This document shows, one piece after another, positions 1 through 8,557 of a stretch of DNA of 64,000 nucleotides. The DNA is from Mesorhizobium sp. M1E.F.Ca.ET.045.02.1.1 (GTDB taxonomy: Bacteria; Pseudomonadota; Alphaproteobacteria; Rhizobiales; Rhizobiaceae). The stretch is from the NCBI RefSeq assembly GCF_003952485.1, contig NZ_CP034447.1:5408501-5472500 (forward strand), given 5' to 3'. The position numbers were made by a program, and so were the translations under genes. Each line of letters starts with the position of its first letter. The first letter of the stretch is position 1. The notes beneath the pieces were generated by a model that saw only the letters and a program-made list of their open reading frames with translations, had not been told where the DNA came from and searched no databases.

Positions 1-1
1 T

Positions 2-415
2 CTTAGAAGCTGGCTCGGCGTCACCAGCGAAGAGTTCTACGACACGGAAAAATTCGCCATCGTGCCGATGGGTTTCTGCTTCCCTGGCCAGGACGCCAAG
101 GGGGCCGACCTGCCGCCGCGCCGTGAATGCGCGCCTGCATGGCGAGCCGAACTGATGGCGCTGATGCCGCAAATCGATCTGGTGCTGACGATCGGCGGCT
201 ACGCGCAGTCCTGGCACATGGGCACGGCGCGAGGGCCGTCGCTGACGGAAACTGTCAGGAACTGGCGCGCTGTCTGGGATGCGCCGGCCAGCCGGAAAGT
301 GTTGCCGCTGCCGCATCCATCGTGGCGAAATACCGGCTGGCTGAAGAAGAATCCCTGGTTTGAAATGGATTTGCTGCCTTTCCTGCGGTCGGAAATCCGC
401 TATCGCATCGGTTAG
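2..415 (+). CDS. Uracil-DNA glycosylase family protein, C-terminal part
   Basis: The frame is open from the left edge, so the gene begins outside the window and only about 137 C-terminal residues are present. The visible part carries LPHPSWRNTGW near its end, the histidine-containing loop typical of the uracil-DNA glycosylase superfamily that contacts the minor groove and the excised base. An upstream LVLTIGGYAQSWH segment fits the beta strand that precedes it. The family removes uracil or related damaged bases from DNA in the cytoplasm. The N-terminal motifs needed to name the subfamily are not in the window, so only the superfamily is called. The stop is followed by about 110 bp without a gene before the Lrp-type regulator. 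Confidence 0.75.
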   Translation, partial: LRSWLGVTSEEFYDTEKFAIVPMGFCFPGQDAKGADLPPRRECAPAWRAELMALMPQIDLVLTIGGYAQSWHMGTARGPSLTETVRNWRAVWDAPASRKVLPLPHPSWRNTGWLKKNPWFEMDLLPFLRSEIRYRIG

Positions 416-523
416 GCATCCGGCAAGAAATCACTCGCTTTTGCCACCGTCGGCAGAATTTCTTTCTTGTGAAAGGCCCAGATAAAAGGGAATATAGCGA
501 AACTATTCCCCTGGAGTCTCCCA

Positions 524-1015
524 ATGGACCGCCTTGACCGAAAAATTCTCCGCCTCCTGCAGGAGGATGCGACACTTGCGGTCGCCGATGTCGCCAAGAA
601 AGTCGGCCTGTCGACCACGCCGTGCTGGCGGCGCATCCAGAAGCTCGAGGAAGAGGGCGTCATCAAGCGGCGCGTGGCCATTCTCGACCATGAGAGGGTG
701 AATGTGCGCGTCACCGTCTTCGTGTCGATCCGCACCAATTCGCACAGCCATGAATGGCTGCGGCGTTTCTCCGAGGTCATCCAGGAATTTCCGGAAGTGG
801 TCGAGTTCTACCGCATGAGCGGCGACGTCGACTATCTGCTGCGCGTGGTGGTGCCCGACATCGCTGCCTACGACGCCTTCTACAAGCGGCTGATTGCCAA
901 GATCGAGATCCGCGACGTGTCGTCGTCCTTCGCCATGGAGCAGATCAAGTACACGACCGAAATCCCGCTCGACTACATGGTGCTCGACAAGGAATCCGGC
1001 GCGAACGCGGCGTGA
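524..1015 (+). CDS. Lrp/AsnC family transcriptional regulator
   Basis: The 163-aa product has the standard size and order of the family. An N-terminal winged helix-turn-helix (residues about 3-62, starting DRLDRKILRLLQ and including LSTTPCWRRIQKLEEEGVI) is followed by the RAM/AsnC ligand-binding and oligomerisation domain, with the family-typical MSGDVDYLLRVVV stretch. Such proteins sense amino acids and bind DNA as dimers or octamers. A GGAG about 8 bp before the ATG supports the start. No amino-acid gene is adjacent, so the regulated target is unknown. The polar amino-acid transporter lies several kilobases away and a link would be speculation. Confidence 0.9.
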   Translation: MDRLDRKILRLLQEDATLAVADVAKKVGLSTTPCWRRIQKLEEEGVIKRRVAILDHERVNVRVTVFVSIRTNSHSHEWLRRFSEVIQEFPEVVEFYRMSGDVDYLLRVVVPDIAAYDAFYKRLIAKIEIRDVSSSFAMEQIKYTTEIPLDYMVLDKESGANAA

Positions 1016-1037
1016 CTGTTATCTGAAGCGATAGAGC

Positions 1038-1604
1038 CTAATTCTTCTTTTTGTTGAGGAAATTCCACGGCGAGTTGACCGGCAGCGTGACCGCGTCAGG
1101 CACGGTATCGACGCTTGCCACTTCGGCTCTGCGCACCGTGTAGCCCGACTGGACGATCGAGACGCCGTCGAGGATGAAGAGCTGGCTCTTCTACATGCCG
1201 GGCTTCAGCACGCCGGTGACCGAAACCGATTGATAGGCCTTCGCCATCTTGTAGGGATGTGCCGGCGTCACAAGCACGATCTGGTTGGGCGGCGGCGTCG
1301 GCATGTGGCTGCAGGCACCCGTCCATGGCACCAACAGGAACTGGTAGACGAGGTCGCCATCGCGATCGACCGGCAAGGCATAGCCGGCCAGCTGAATGGT
1401 TTTGTCCTGGAGACTCAGAGACAATGTTTCGCCGTGATCGGGCAGTTTGGCCGCGATCATTGGCAGGTTGGCGTCAGCCGCAACCGCCTGCGTCGCGGGG
1501 CGCAGATCCTTCCAGAAGATGTGCGCGGTTTCTGCCGAGGCCTGACTAACGGCAAGGCCAAGCACCGCGGCGATGATCGTGCCTGTGTTGAGAAGGTCGT
1601 TCAT
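1038..1604 (-). pseudogene. DUF3299 secreted protein gene with in-frame TAG
   Basis: Reading from the ATG at 1604 gives a signal peptide (ending VSQASAETA) and a DUF3299-type body with VPWTGACSHMPTPPPNQIV. The frame is cut by a TAG at 1191-1193, after VTGVLKPGM. Beyond it the same frame stays open for 50 more residues (KSQLFILDGVSIVQSGYTV and on to LNKKKN) and ends at a TAG at 1038. The post-stop part reads like the natural family C terminus, where a Glu codon (GAG) would be expected at the stop. A single GAG-to-TAG change explains everything. Alternatives are a sequencing error or UAG readthrough. DUF3299 proteins are periplasmic and of unknown function. A second ATG three codons upstream is possible. 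Confidence 0.75.
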
Positions 1605-1856
1605 TGGCTCCATTCTGGTCGGTCCATGATTGCGAGCGAGTAAAACTGCCGTGATCTCTGAGGCATTTTTGGGGGCCCGATGGAATTGGTGGGCGCCGCA
1701 GAAACGCTCTGGCGGAAAGGCGCATGGAAGAAACACCGGGAAATCGTTGCCCAGGCCTTGCCTGGTTGCGGGAGCGACGCTGAAAATAGCCCGACAAATA
1801 ATGGCAGCGAACCCGCGTCGCGCGGTGCCCGGCGCGCAAGAATCTGGAGAAGTTCC

Positions 1857-3209
1857 ATGCCGACCAGCCACGATCTCAGGGGGCTGATGAAATTTCTTGC
1901 CCGTGACGAATGGCGCGAATGCTTCGAGGCAGTTTTCAACGAGCATTTCGGCCCGGTCCTCGACGAGGGCGAAGGGGATTTTGAAGACCTTGCCGAAGTC
2001 CTCGGTGACCACTGGACGAACGCCCTTTGGGGTTGCGTTTTCGAGGATTTCCTGACGCAGGATTTCGAGGGCGAACCCACCAACATGGTCGACGAATATC
2101 TGAAGCGCCGAGGCTGGAAGGAAAGCGCGCAATCAAGGGCGTATATGGTGGCGCTGCGCACCTCCGTCATGAGTTTGTATGAGGTGAGCGACGTCGTTCC
2201 AGGAACGTCTTTTATGGCACGCGACCTTATCCGCGGCGGTGAGCCGATCGTCGTCAGCGAGGGCACTGCCACCAAGACGTTGAAGCAGTGGGACAGGCTT
2301 GCCGCGCGGATCGTACCCATCATGGGCAAAAACGTCATGGCTGGCGGTGTCTTGCCCTTTACCCCTCAGGCCACGGAAACATTGTTCGACGGGTTGCGGG
2401 GCCTGTTCGGCAAAAGAAATGCGAAAAAGCTGCCTGCCATCAAAGACGACGAGCTGCAGGCGGCAGCTTTCATGTTCACGCTCTCATGGTTGTTCGACAC
2501 GCTTGGAAGGGTCGCGGGGCCTCGGCTGCAGAATACCGATGGTGACGAGATCGCATTCCACAACGTTCGCTTTCCCCTCGGGTCCGCCGTGAGGCAGGAG
2601 GATATCGCCGCTCGATTGAACGATATTCCGGCCTTGTCTCAAGCAGACGCGAAATTCTGGAACTGGCTGGAGGAGACCCCGAAAAGCGGCAACAAAACAA
2701 AAGCGGCGGCCGCTCCTTCTATGGACACCACGATGGACAACGGTCCGCTCGTGCTTGGCAATGTCGAGTTGAAGGGCCGTTTCCTGCATCTGTCGGCCAA
2801 TTCCGCCGCGCGCGCGGCAAGAGGAACGGCTCTGATCCAACAGGTCCTTGGCGATCTTGTCCGGGCGCCATTAACTGAGATCAGGACAGTCGAACAGATG
2901 ATGGCCGAGGAGCCGCGTAGCGGCGCCGAAACGTCGGGATCGAGCATCACCCCCGAAATCGCCGAACAGAAGGTCCACGAGTACCTGGATCGGCATTATC
3001 TGGAAACTCTCGATCAGCCGGTCAAAATGTTGGGGAACAAGACGCCGCGTCAGGCCGCCAAGACTCCGGCCGGCCGACAAAAGGTCGCCGACTGGCTGAA
3101 ATACATGGAAAATCAGATCGCCAAGCAGCCTGACCCGACTCATCCCATGGCGACTTACAGTTTCGAGTGGATGTGGAAAGAACTCGGCGTGCGCGATCTG
3201 CGGCGGTAG
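1857..3209 (+). CDS. Hypothetical protein, 450 aa
   Basis: I do not recognise a named family. The ATG at 1857 is chosen because GGAGA lies about 7 bp upstream. The same frame is open for 59 codons further up, but those look non-coding and would overlap the DUF3299 gene's upstream region. The product is soluble, without a signal peptide or membrane segment. The N-terminal half is rich in acidic and aromatic residues. Around residues 300-350 there is a conserved-looking block (LKGRFLHLSANSAARAARG, then LTEIRTVEQMM). The C terminus (PVKMLGNKTPRQAAKTPAGR) resembles the segment that follows MbcA/ParS/Xre-type toxin-binding domains. That resemblance is from memory and weak. The gene stands alone, with no partner toxin visible. 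Confidence 0.75.
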   Translation: MPTSHDLRGLMKFLARDEWRECFEAVFNEHFGPVLDEGEGDFEDLAEVLGDHWTNALWGCVFEDFLTQDFEGEPTNMVDEYLKRRGWKESAQSRAYMVALRTSVMSLYEVSDVVPGTSFMARDLIRGGEPIVVSEGTATKTLKQWDRLAARIVPIMGKNVMAGGVLPFTPQATETLFDGLRGLFGKRNAKKLPAIKDDELQAAAFMFTLSWLFDTLGRVAGPRLQNTDGDEIAFHNVRFPLGSAVRQEDIAARLNDIPALSQADAKFWNWLEETPKSGNKTKAAAAPSMDTTMDNGPLVLGNVELKGRFLHLSANSAARAARGTALIQQVLGDLVRAPLTEIRTVEQMMAEEPRSGAETSGSSITPEIAEQKVHEYLDRHYLETLDQPVKMLGNKTPRQAAKTPAGRQKVADWLKYMENQIAKQPDPTHPMATYSFEWMWKELGVRDLRR

Positions 3210-3252
3210 CCCGTTCCGTATCTGTGTCCCGACAAATGCATTGGAGCCAGCA

Positions 3253-3831
3253 TCAACGGGTGAGCCGCATCACATGCCGGCGAGTGCCGGCCGTGCCGAC
3301 CTCATGGAATCCGCGCGCGACGAAACTGTCGCGAAAACCCATGAAACGATAGCTCGGCGCGGCCTCGTCGACCGGATAGGCCTCAACCGTCCGCGCGCCT
3401 TTGGCGAAGGCATGCTCGATCGCAGCATCGAGCAGTACGGAAGCCAGCCCGCCGCCTCGCAGGACCCTCGGCACATAGAAGCAGACGATCGACCAGACGC
3501 CGGTCTCGCTGTCGTCCTGCTGCTTCGACAGCCTGCGATAGGTCTCGCGCGGCGCGACTGAACACCAGCCAACCATCCTGCCGTCGAGTTCGGCGACGAT
3601 GCCGATCGGCGTGCCTTCATCGATCAGCGCCATCATCATGCGCTTCTTCTCGTGGTTCTCAATGTGATCGCGGCTGGAGTGGCGCCAGGCCATACACCAG
3701 CAATATTTCGGCGCGCCCGGCTGCTCGAACAGGTTTTCGAAACGGCCGCGCGTCTCCCGCGTCACCTCGATGAAGCGGATGGAAGCGAGGTCAAGTTTCT
3801 CTGGCGGCGAGTCGTTCGAGCTGTCCGGCAT
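3253..3831 (-). CDS. GNAT family N-acetyltransferase
   Basis: The 192-aa protein has a GNAT acetyl-CoA fold. IGIVAELDGRMVGWCSVAP forms the central strands, IVCFYVPRVLRGGGLASVLL is the strand and pyrophosphate-binding loop (RGGGLA replaces the usual R/QxxGxG/A), and a C-terminal MGF-containing segment completes it. The substrate is unknown. Its start overlaps the end of the AlkD gene by 41 bp on the same strand, so the two are probably co-transcribed. A later start would shorten the overlap. The cysteine-rich segment YCWCMAWRH near residue 43 is seen in several uncharacterised GNATs. Confidence 0.85.
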   Translation of the reverse strand: MPDSSNDSPPEKLDLASIRFIEVTRETRGRFENLFEQPGAPKYCWCMAWRHSSRDHIENHEKKRMMMALIDEGTPIGIVAELDGRMVGWCSVAPRETYRRLSKQQDDSETGVWSIVCFYVPRVLRGGGLASVLLDAAIEHAFAKGARTVEAYPVDEAAPSYRFMGFRDSFVARGFHEVGTAGTRRHVMRLTR

Positions 3832-4495
3832 CCGTCAGTTCCTTGACGGCGTTCCTGCCGATCCAGCGCGCCGTGCTGTCGGACGATGCCGCCAGTTTCT
3901 CGGCAAGCGCTAGGGCAGGGGTGTGCAGCGTCATCGACCGCTTGCCGATCTGCCGCAGCGCCCAGTTCACCGCCTTGCGGACGAAGTTGCGCGGATCGCC
4001 CGCATGCTTTTCGATCAGCGGCAGATAGGCAAGGAAGGTCGCGTCCGGCTCCTTCTTCAGGTGCACCGCGCCCCAGGCCAGCATGGCAAAGGCGGTGCGG
4101 CGGACGAACTCTCGCTCGTCCTCGGCGAATTCGTCGATCAACTCGCGCCAGAACGGCGTCGCCGCGAACAGGTCCGCGACGGTATCGACGATCTCCCAGC
4201 TGTCGAAATCGGCGGCCCAGCGCCGGCATTGGCCGATGTCGAGCTTCTTCGGCTCGCCGGTGAAGGCCGCCATCAATCGCGCCTCGCGGATGCCGGTGTC
4301 CCACAAAAGCAGCGAGCGCTCGTGGTTCTTTTTCAGCTTGCGCGCCAGCGGCCGCAGGTCGGAATTGCCGATGCCGAGCGCGGTCGCGGTGTTGATGCCG
4401 AAGCGCGCCATGCCGACAAGGTTCTCCTGTTTGCCGATCGAGCGCAGATGGGCGACGGTGTCGTGGGCGCTCCAGCTCGGATCGGGAAGGGCCAT
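3791..4495 (-). CDS. DNA alkylation repair protein, AlkD-like
   Basis: The 234-aa product matches the size and helical-repeat character of the AlkC/AlkD DNA glycosylases, which remove alkylated bases using stacked HEAT-like repeats. Visible conserved stretches are WDTGIREARLMA, DFDSWEIVDTVAD and RNFVRKAVNWALRQIGKRS, the last being the most family-typical. The gene sits 6 bp downstream of the dehydrogenase reading in the same direction and overlaps the GNAT gene, suggesting a three-gene transcript (dehydrogenase, alkD, GNAT read right to left in order of transcription). Activity is inferred from family membership only. Confidence 0.85.
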   Translation of the reverse strand: MALPDPSWSAHDTVAHLRSIGKQENLVGMARFGINTATALGIGNSDLRPLARKLKKNHERSLLLWDTGIREARLMAAFTGEPKKLDIGQCRRWAADFDSWEIVDTVADLFAATPFWRELIDEFAEDEREFVRRTAFAMLAWGAVHLKKEPDATFLAYLPLIEKHAGDPRNFVRKAVNWALRQIGKRSMTLHTPALALAEKLAASSDSTARWIGRNAVKELTDAGQLERLAARET

Positions 4496-4501
4496 CGCCG
4501 T

Positions 4502-5371
4502 TTATTTTTCCAGGCGCGCCAGCAGCGAGGACGTGTCCCAGCGCCTGCCGCCCATATCCTGCACGTCCTTGTAGAACTGGTCGATCAGCGCCGTCACCGG
4601 CAGCTTGGCGCCGTTGCGGTTGGCCTCGGCAAGGCAGATGCCGAGATCCTTGCGCATCCAGTCGACGGCGAAGCCGAAATCGTATTTGCCGGCATTCATC
4701 GTCTTGTGGCGGTTTTCCATCTGCCAGGAGCCGGCAGCGCCCTTGGAGATCACCTCGATGACCTTCTCGATATCGAGCCCGGCCTTCTTGCCGAAATGGA
4801 TGCCCTCGGCCAGCCCCTGCACAAGCCCGGCGATGGCGATCTGGTTGATCATCTTGGTGAGCTGGCCGGCGCCGGCCGGCCCCATCAGCCCGACCATGCG
4901 GGCATAGGCGTCGATGACGGGCCTGGCCCTGTCGAAGGCCGATTGCTCACCGCCGACCATTACCGTCAAAACGCCGTTCTCGGCACCCGCCTGACCGCCA
5001 GACACCGGCGCGTCGAGGAAAGAAAAACCGGCTTTTTCAGCAGCTTCGGCCAATTCGCGCGCAACTTCGGCCGAAGCCGTGGTGTTGTCGATGAAGACGG
5101 AGCCCTTCTTCATCGAGGCAAAGGCGCCCTTGGCGCCGGTCGTCACCGAGCGCAGGTCGTCGTCATTGCCGACGCAGGAGAAAACGAAGTCCTTGCCTTC
5201 GGCCGCTTCGGCCGGCGTCAGCGCCAGCTTGCCGCCATGCTGGGCGACCCATTGCTCGGACTTGGCGGTGGTGCGGTTGTAGACGGTGACGTCGTGGCCG
5301 CCCTTGTTCCTGAGATGCCCGGCCATCGGGTAGCCCATGACGCCAAGACCGAGAAATGCAACCGATGCCAT
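4502..5371 (-). CDS. NAD(P)-dependent beta-hydroxyacid dehydrogenase (HIBADH/GlxR family)
   Basis: The protein of 289 aa begins MASVAFLGLGVMGYPMA, an N-terminal Rossmann GxGxxG motif, and continues with the substrate motif region DAPVSGGQAGAENG and a catalytic-lysine segment LTKMINQIAIAG. This is the 3-hydroxyisobutyrate / tartronate semialdehyde reductase family, which oxidises or reduces small beta-hydroxyacids in the cytoplasm. The substrate cannot be told from sequence. The start at 5371 is preferred over an upstream ATG because GGAAGG precedes it and the Rossmann fold begins immediately. It is probably first in a transcript with alkD and the GNAT gene. Confidence 0.9.
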   Translation of the reverse strand: MASVAFLGLGVMGYPMAGHLRNKGGHDVTVYNRTTAKSEQWVAQHGGKLALTPAEAAEGKDFVFSCVGNDDDLRSVTTGAKGAFASMKKGSVFIDNTTASAEVARELAEAAEKAGFSFLDAPVSGGQAGAENGVLTVMVGGEQSAFDRARPVIDAYARMVGLMGPAGAGQLTKMINQIAIAGLVQGLAEGIHFGKKAGLDIEKVIEVISKGAAGSWQMENRHKTMNAGKYDFGFAVDWMRKDLGICLAEANRNGAKLPVTALIDQFYKDVQDMGGRRWDTSSLLARLEK

Positions 5372-5488
5372 TAAGCCTGCCTTCCAACAAAACGGAGATT
5401 TCAGTGGCGGAAGGTCTAGGCTATGGGAAAAATTCGTCAAGGCATGCAGAGCCGCTTCGGCTGGTGCAGGCCGACGCGCATGCGCGCT

Positions 5489-6313
5489 CTATCGTTTGAG
5501 GTGAACGGTGATCCGGCGCTCGATCCATTCGACGCCATGGCGCAGGATCTCGACCATCACCAGATAAACGATCGCCACCCAGATATAGGCCTGGATGTCG
5601 AAGGATTTTGCATAGGCGAGCTTGGCGTTGCCCATCAGGTCGTAGACGGTGATGATGGCGACGATTGCCGAAGCCTTGATCATCAGGATGAGCTCGTTGC
5701 CGTAAGGTCGCAACGCCACGATGATCGCCTGCGGCATGATGACCTTGCGCAGCGTCTGCAGCTTGTGCAGGCCGAGCGATGCGGCTCCTTCCCACTGGCC
5801 CCTGGGCACGCTCTCGATGGCACCGCGCAGGATTTCGGCCTGGTAGGCGGCAGTGTTGAGCGAGAAGGCAAAGACGCCGCAGTAGAAGGCTTCACGGAAG
5901 AACCACCACAGGCCGACCGTTTCGAGTTCGGGCCGAAAGGAGCCGACGCCGTAATAGACGAGGTAGGTCTGCACGAGCAGCGGCGTGCCGCGGAAGAAAT
6001 AGACGTAGCAATAGGCAAGACCGGAAAGGATCCTGTTCTTCGACATGCGTCCATAGGCGACGGGCAGCGACAGGATCGCGCCGGTCACCATCGAGATGGC
6101 CACCAGCGACAGGGTGGTCCCAAGTCCTTGCAGATAGGCCGGCGCGTATCTGGCGAAGAACTCGGCGTTCCAGGCGTGGACCAGATAGGCCACGATGCCG
6201 GTACCGAAAAGGGCCCACACGCCGACAAGCGCATAGCCGACGATGCGCGCGCGCGGCCAGCCGCGCGCCTGCGGCGGCGGTTTGTCGATGGCGATAGCCT
6301 GGCTGACGCTCAT
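5489..6313 (-). CDS. Polar amino-acid ABC transporter permease (HisM type)
   Basis: The 274-aa inner-membrane permease has several hydrophobic segments and the HisMQ/GlnP family pattern. It carries the ATPase-contacting EAA loop GQWEGAASLGLHKLQTLRKV and the family-typical FFRGTPLLVQTYLVYYG. The start at 6313 gives an ATGA overlap with the upstream permease gene, so the two are translationally coupled. With the upstream permease and binding protein it would import a basic or polar amino acid. The next gene downstream is a dehydrogenase on the same strand and not the ATPase that this type of importer needs. Confidence 0.9.
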   Translation of the reverse strand: MSVSQAIAIDKPPPQARGWPRARIVGYALVGVWALFGTGIVAYLVHAWNAEFFARYAPAYLQGLGTTLSLVAISMVTGAILSLPVAYGRMSKNRILSGLAYCYVYFFRGTPLLVQTYLVYYGVGSFRPELETVGLWWFFREAFYCGVFAFSLNTAAYQAEILRGAIESVPRGQWEGAASLGLHKLQTLRKVIMPQAIIVALRPYGNELILMIKASAIVAIITVYDLMGNAKLAYAKSFDIQAYIWVAIVYLVMVEILRHGVEWIERRITVHLKR

Positions 6314-7026
6314 CGCGCTTCCCTCCGCCCGAGCGAGCGCAGGATATAGCCGGTCGCGATCGACGACAGGATGGCCAGCACAAGGAAGACCAGCGCCGCG
6401 ACGCTGTAGAACAGGAAGGAATGCTTGGTGACGCGGGCCGCGACGCCGGCATTGCGCAAGGTTTCGGCGAGGTTGACGACCGAAACCAGCGAGGTGTCCT
6501 TGAGCAGGCTGAGCCAGCAATTCTCCAGCCCCGGGAAAGCGATGCGCAGCAGTTGCGGCAGGACCACCAGGCGCATGGTCTGCCATTTCGAAAGGCCAAT
6601 GGCGTAGCCGCCCTCATACTGGCCCTTGGGAATGGCGCGAAAGGCGGAAAGAAAGACCTCGCTGGCGTAGGACGAGAAGATCAGCGACAGCACGATCATG
6701 CCGGCAATGAAGCTGTTGACGTCGACCGTCGCCTCGGGTTCGAACAGGCGCACGACATATTGCAGCAGCAGCGGCATGCCGAAGAAGAACAGGAACAGCG
6801 TCACCAGCTCGGGCAGGCCGCGAAAGACGGTCGTGTAGATGTTGGCAGCGAGCCGCAGCGATGGTTCTTGCGACTGTTTGGCGAAGGCGACGAAAAAGCC
6901 GATCACCAGGCCGATCGGAAGCGTGGCGAGCGCCAGCGCAATCGTGACCAGCACGCCAGAGGCGATATCGTCACTCCAGCCATCGGGGCCCCAACTGAGA
7001 AGTGTCCAAATGCTTTGGGCCGGCAT
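6310..7026 (-). CDS. Polar amino-acid ABC transporter permease (HisQ type)
   Basis: The product is a 238-aa inner-membrane permease with about five hydrophobic segments. It shows the EAA loop GQYEGGYAIGLSKWQTMRL and the family segment TVFRGLPELVTLFLFFFG. It pairs with the downstream HisM-type permease, overlapping it by 4 bp. It follows the binding-protein gene by about 78 bp, a normal arrangement in which the abundant binding protein is encoded first. Substrate specificity is set by the binding protein. Confidence 0.9.
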   Translation of the reverse strand: MPAQSIWTLLSWGPDGWSDDIASGVLVTIALALATLPIGLVIGFFVAFAKQSQEPSLRLAANIYTTVFRGLPELVTLFLFFFGMPLLLQYVVRLFEPEATVDVNSFIAGMIVLSLIFSSYASEVFLSAFRAIPKGQYEGGYAIGLSKWQTMRLVVLPQLLRIAFPGLENCWLSLLKDTSLVSVVNLAETLRNAGVAARVTKHSFLFYSVAALVFLVLAILSSIATGYILRSLGRREAR

Positions 7027-7104
7027 TGGCGGGGCGTGTCTCCGTGGCGATCCCGGAATGAAGGAAGGGCGGTGAGGTGGTCCTCACCGCCCCGAGCGCA
7101 ATGA

Positions 7105-7890
7105 TCAGGACTCGGCGCCGTAGACGTCGAACTTGAAGTACTTGTCGTTGATTTCCTTGTACTTTCCGTTGGCGCGGATGGCGTCGATCGCGGAATTCAG
7201 CTTGTTGACCAGGTCGGTCTCGCCCTTGCGCACGGCAATGCCGGCGCCCGGTCCGAAGATTTCGACCGGCTGCGGCGATGGCTGGCCGAGGATCTTGCAG
7301 CAGGCGCCGTCAGGCGAATCCAGCCACTGCTGCAGCACGACGATATCGTCCTCGATAGCGTCGAGACGACCGTTGGCGAGATCGGCTTGCTCCTCGGGGC
7401 TGCTCGGATAGCCCTTGATGGTGCTGTCCGTATAGGTCTTCGAGGCATAATTGAAATGGGTCGTCGTGGTGGCGACGCCGATATTCTTGCCGGCGAGGTC
7501 TTCCTTGGTCACGCCCTTGAGCGGCGAATCTTTCGGCACGGCGATCGCCGAGGGCGTGTTGTAGTATTTGTGGGTGAAGTCGACCTTCTCCTGGCGCTCG
7601 GGCGTGATCGACATCGAGGCGACGATGGCGTCGAACTTGCCGGCCTGGAGCGCCGGGATGATGCCGTCCCAGTCCTGCGCGACGAAGGTGCACTTCACCT
7701 TCATTTCGTCGCAGAGGGCCTTGGCGATGTCGATGTCGAAGCCGACCAATTGGCCGTCCGAGGTCAGGTTGTTGAAGGGCGGATACGCGCCTTCGGTGCC
7801 GATCCTCAAGGTCTTTTCCTGAGCCTGGGCGACGCCAAGTGTCAGCAGCGCGGCCGAAGCGGCGAGCGCGATACGCAGTGCAATACGCAT
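7105..7890 (-). CDS. Periplasmic amino-acid-binding protein (lysine/arginine/ornithine type)
   Basis: The 261-aa protein has a Sec signal peptide (residues about 1-23, ending GVAQAQ) and a family 3 solute-binding body: EGAYPPFNNL, GFDIDIAKALC, WDGIIPALQAGKFDAIVASM, ITPERQEKVDFT. These match the HisJ/ArgT class, which delivers basic or polar amino acids to a HisMQ-type permease. A CC pair (GACCKILGQ) is slightly unusual for this class. It is the first gene of a three-gene operon that lacks an ATPase. The 151 bp upstream, before mobB, holds no gene. Confidence 0.92.
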   Translation of the reverse strand: MRIALRIALAASAALLTLGVAQAQEKTLRIGTEGAYPPFNNLTSDGQLVGFDIDIAKALCDEMKVKCTFVAQDWDGIIPALQAGKFDAIVASMSITPERQEKVDFTHKYYNTPSAIAVPKDSPLKGVTKEDLAGKNIGVATTTTHFNYASKTYTDSTIKGYPSSPEEQADLANGRLDAIEDDIVVLQQWLDSPDGACCKILGQPSPQPVEIFGPGAGIAVRKGETDLVNKLNSAIDAIRANGKYKEINDKYFKFDVYGAES

Positions 7891-8041
7891 GATAATCCTC
7901 TCATATTGTCATGGCCGCTGTCCCGTGCGGCTCTTGTGGGCGGAGCTTCTTGACCGCCCGCTGCGCGGGATACTCCCACTCTTTCCAAGAAAAAAGCAAC
8001 TGCAAATCAACAGCAAACGACAATCACCGTGTGCCGCAGCG

Positions 8042-8557
8042 TTACTTGCCTTTTGTGACGAGGCTGGTGGCGCGTTCGATAAAGTCGGCTATCGATTTCG
8101 TATCGTCGAGGTCGAAGACAGGCAGGTTTTCGCCCTCGACCGGAAAGTCGGCGGCGACAGCGACGATGTTCGGGTCGCTGGCGGAAAGCGGTGTCCGGTC
8201 CTTGGCGTCCAGCCGTCTCGCCTCGATCTTCTTGTGCGCTTCGCGCTTGTAGCCTTCGACGAGCACGATGTCGGAAGGCGTCAGCCGCGCCAGGATTTCG
8301 TCCAGCTTCGGCTCGACCTCGTTGCGAAGCTCGTGCATCAGCGCCCAGCGCCGGCCGGAAACGATCGCGACCTCCATGGCGCCGGCCTGGCGATGACGGA
8401 AGGAGTCCGTGTCAGGCTTGTCGATGTCGAAGTCATGATGGGCATGCTTCACCGTCGAGACCGTCCAGCCGCGGCGGACCAGTTCGGCGACCAGCTTTTC
8501 GGTCAGGGTCGTCTTGCCGGAGTTCTTCCAGCCGGTGATGCCGAATACGCGTCTCAT
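8042..8557 (-). CDS. mobB: Molybdopterin-guanine dinucleotide biosynthesis adapter MobB
   Basis: The 171-aa product starts MRRVFGITGWKNSGKTTL, a P-loop at the N terminus as in MobB, followed by VKHAHHDFDID and VEGYKREAHKKIEARR, both characteristic of the family. MobB is a GTP-binding accessory to MobA in attaching GMP to molybdopterin. Its start overlaps the mobA stop (ATGA), indicating translational coupling. The order mobA-mobB and the presence of moaA about 2.7 kb away point to molybdoenzyme cofactor synthesis. Confidence 0.95.
   Translation of the reverse strand: MRRVFGITGWKNSGKTTLTEKLVAELVRRGWTVSTVKHAHHDFDIDKPDTDSFRHRQAGAMEVAIVSGRRWALMHELRNEVEPKLDEILARLTPSDIVLVEGYKREAHKKIEARRLDAKDRTPLSASDPNIVAVAADFPVEGENLPVFDLDDTKSIADFIERATSLVTKGK

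Noticed and set aside
3923..5374. A 483-codon plus-strand frame opposite the dehydrogenase and alkD genes
   Set aside because: It crosses the boundary between two recognised genes and has no domain-like content.
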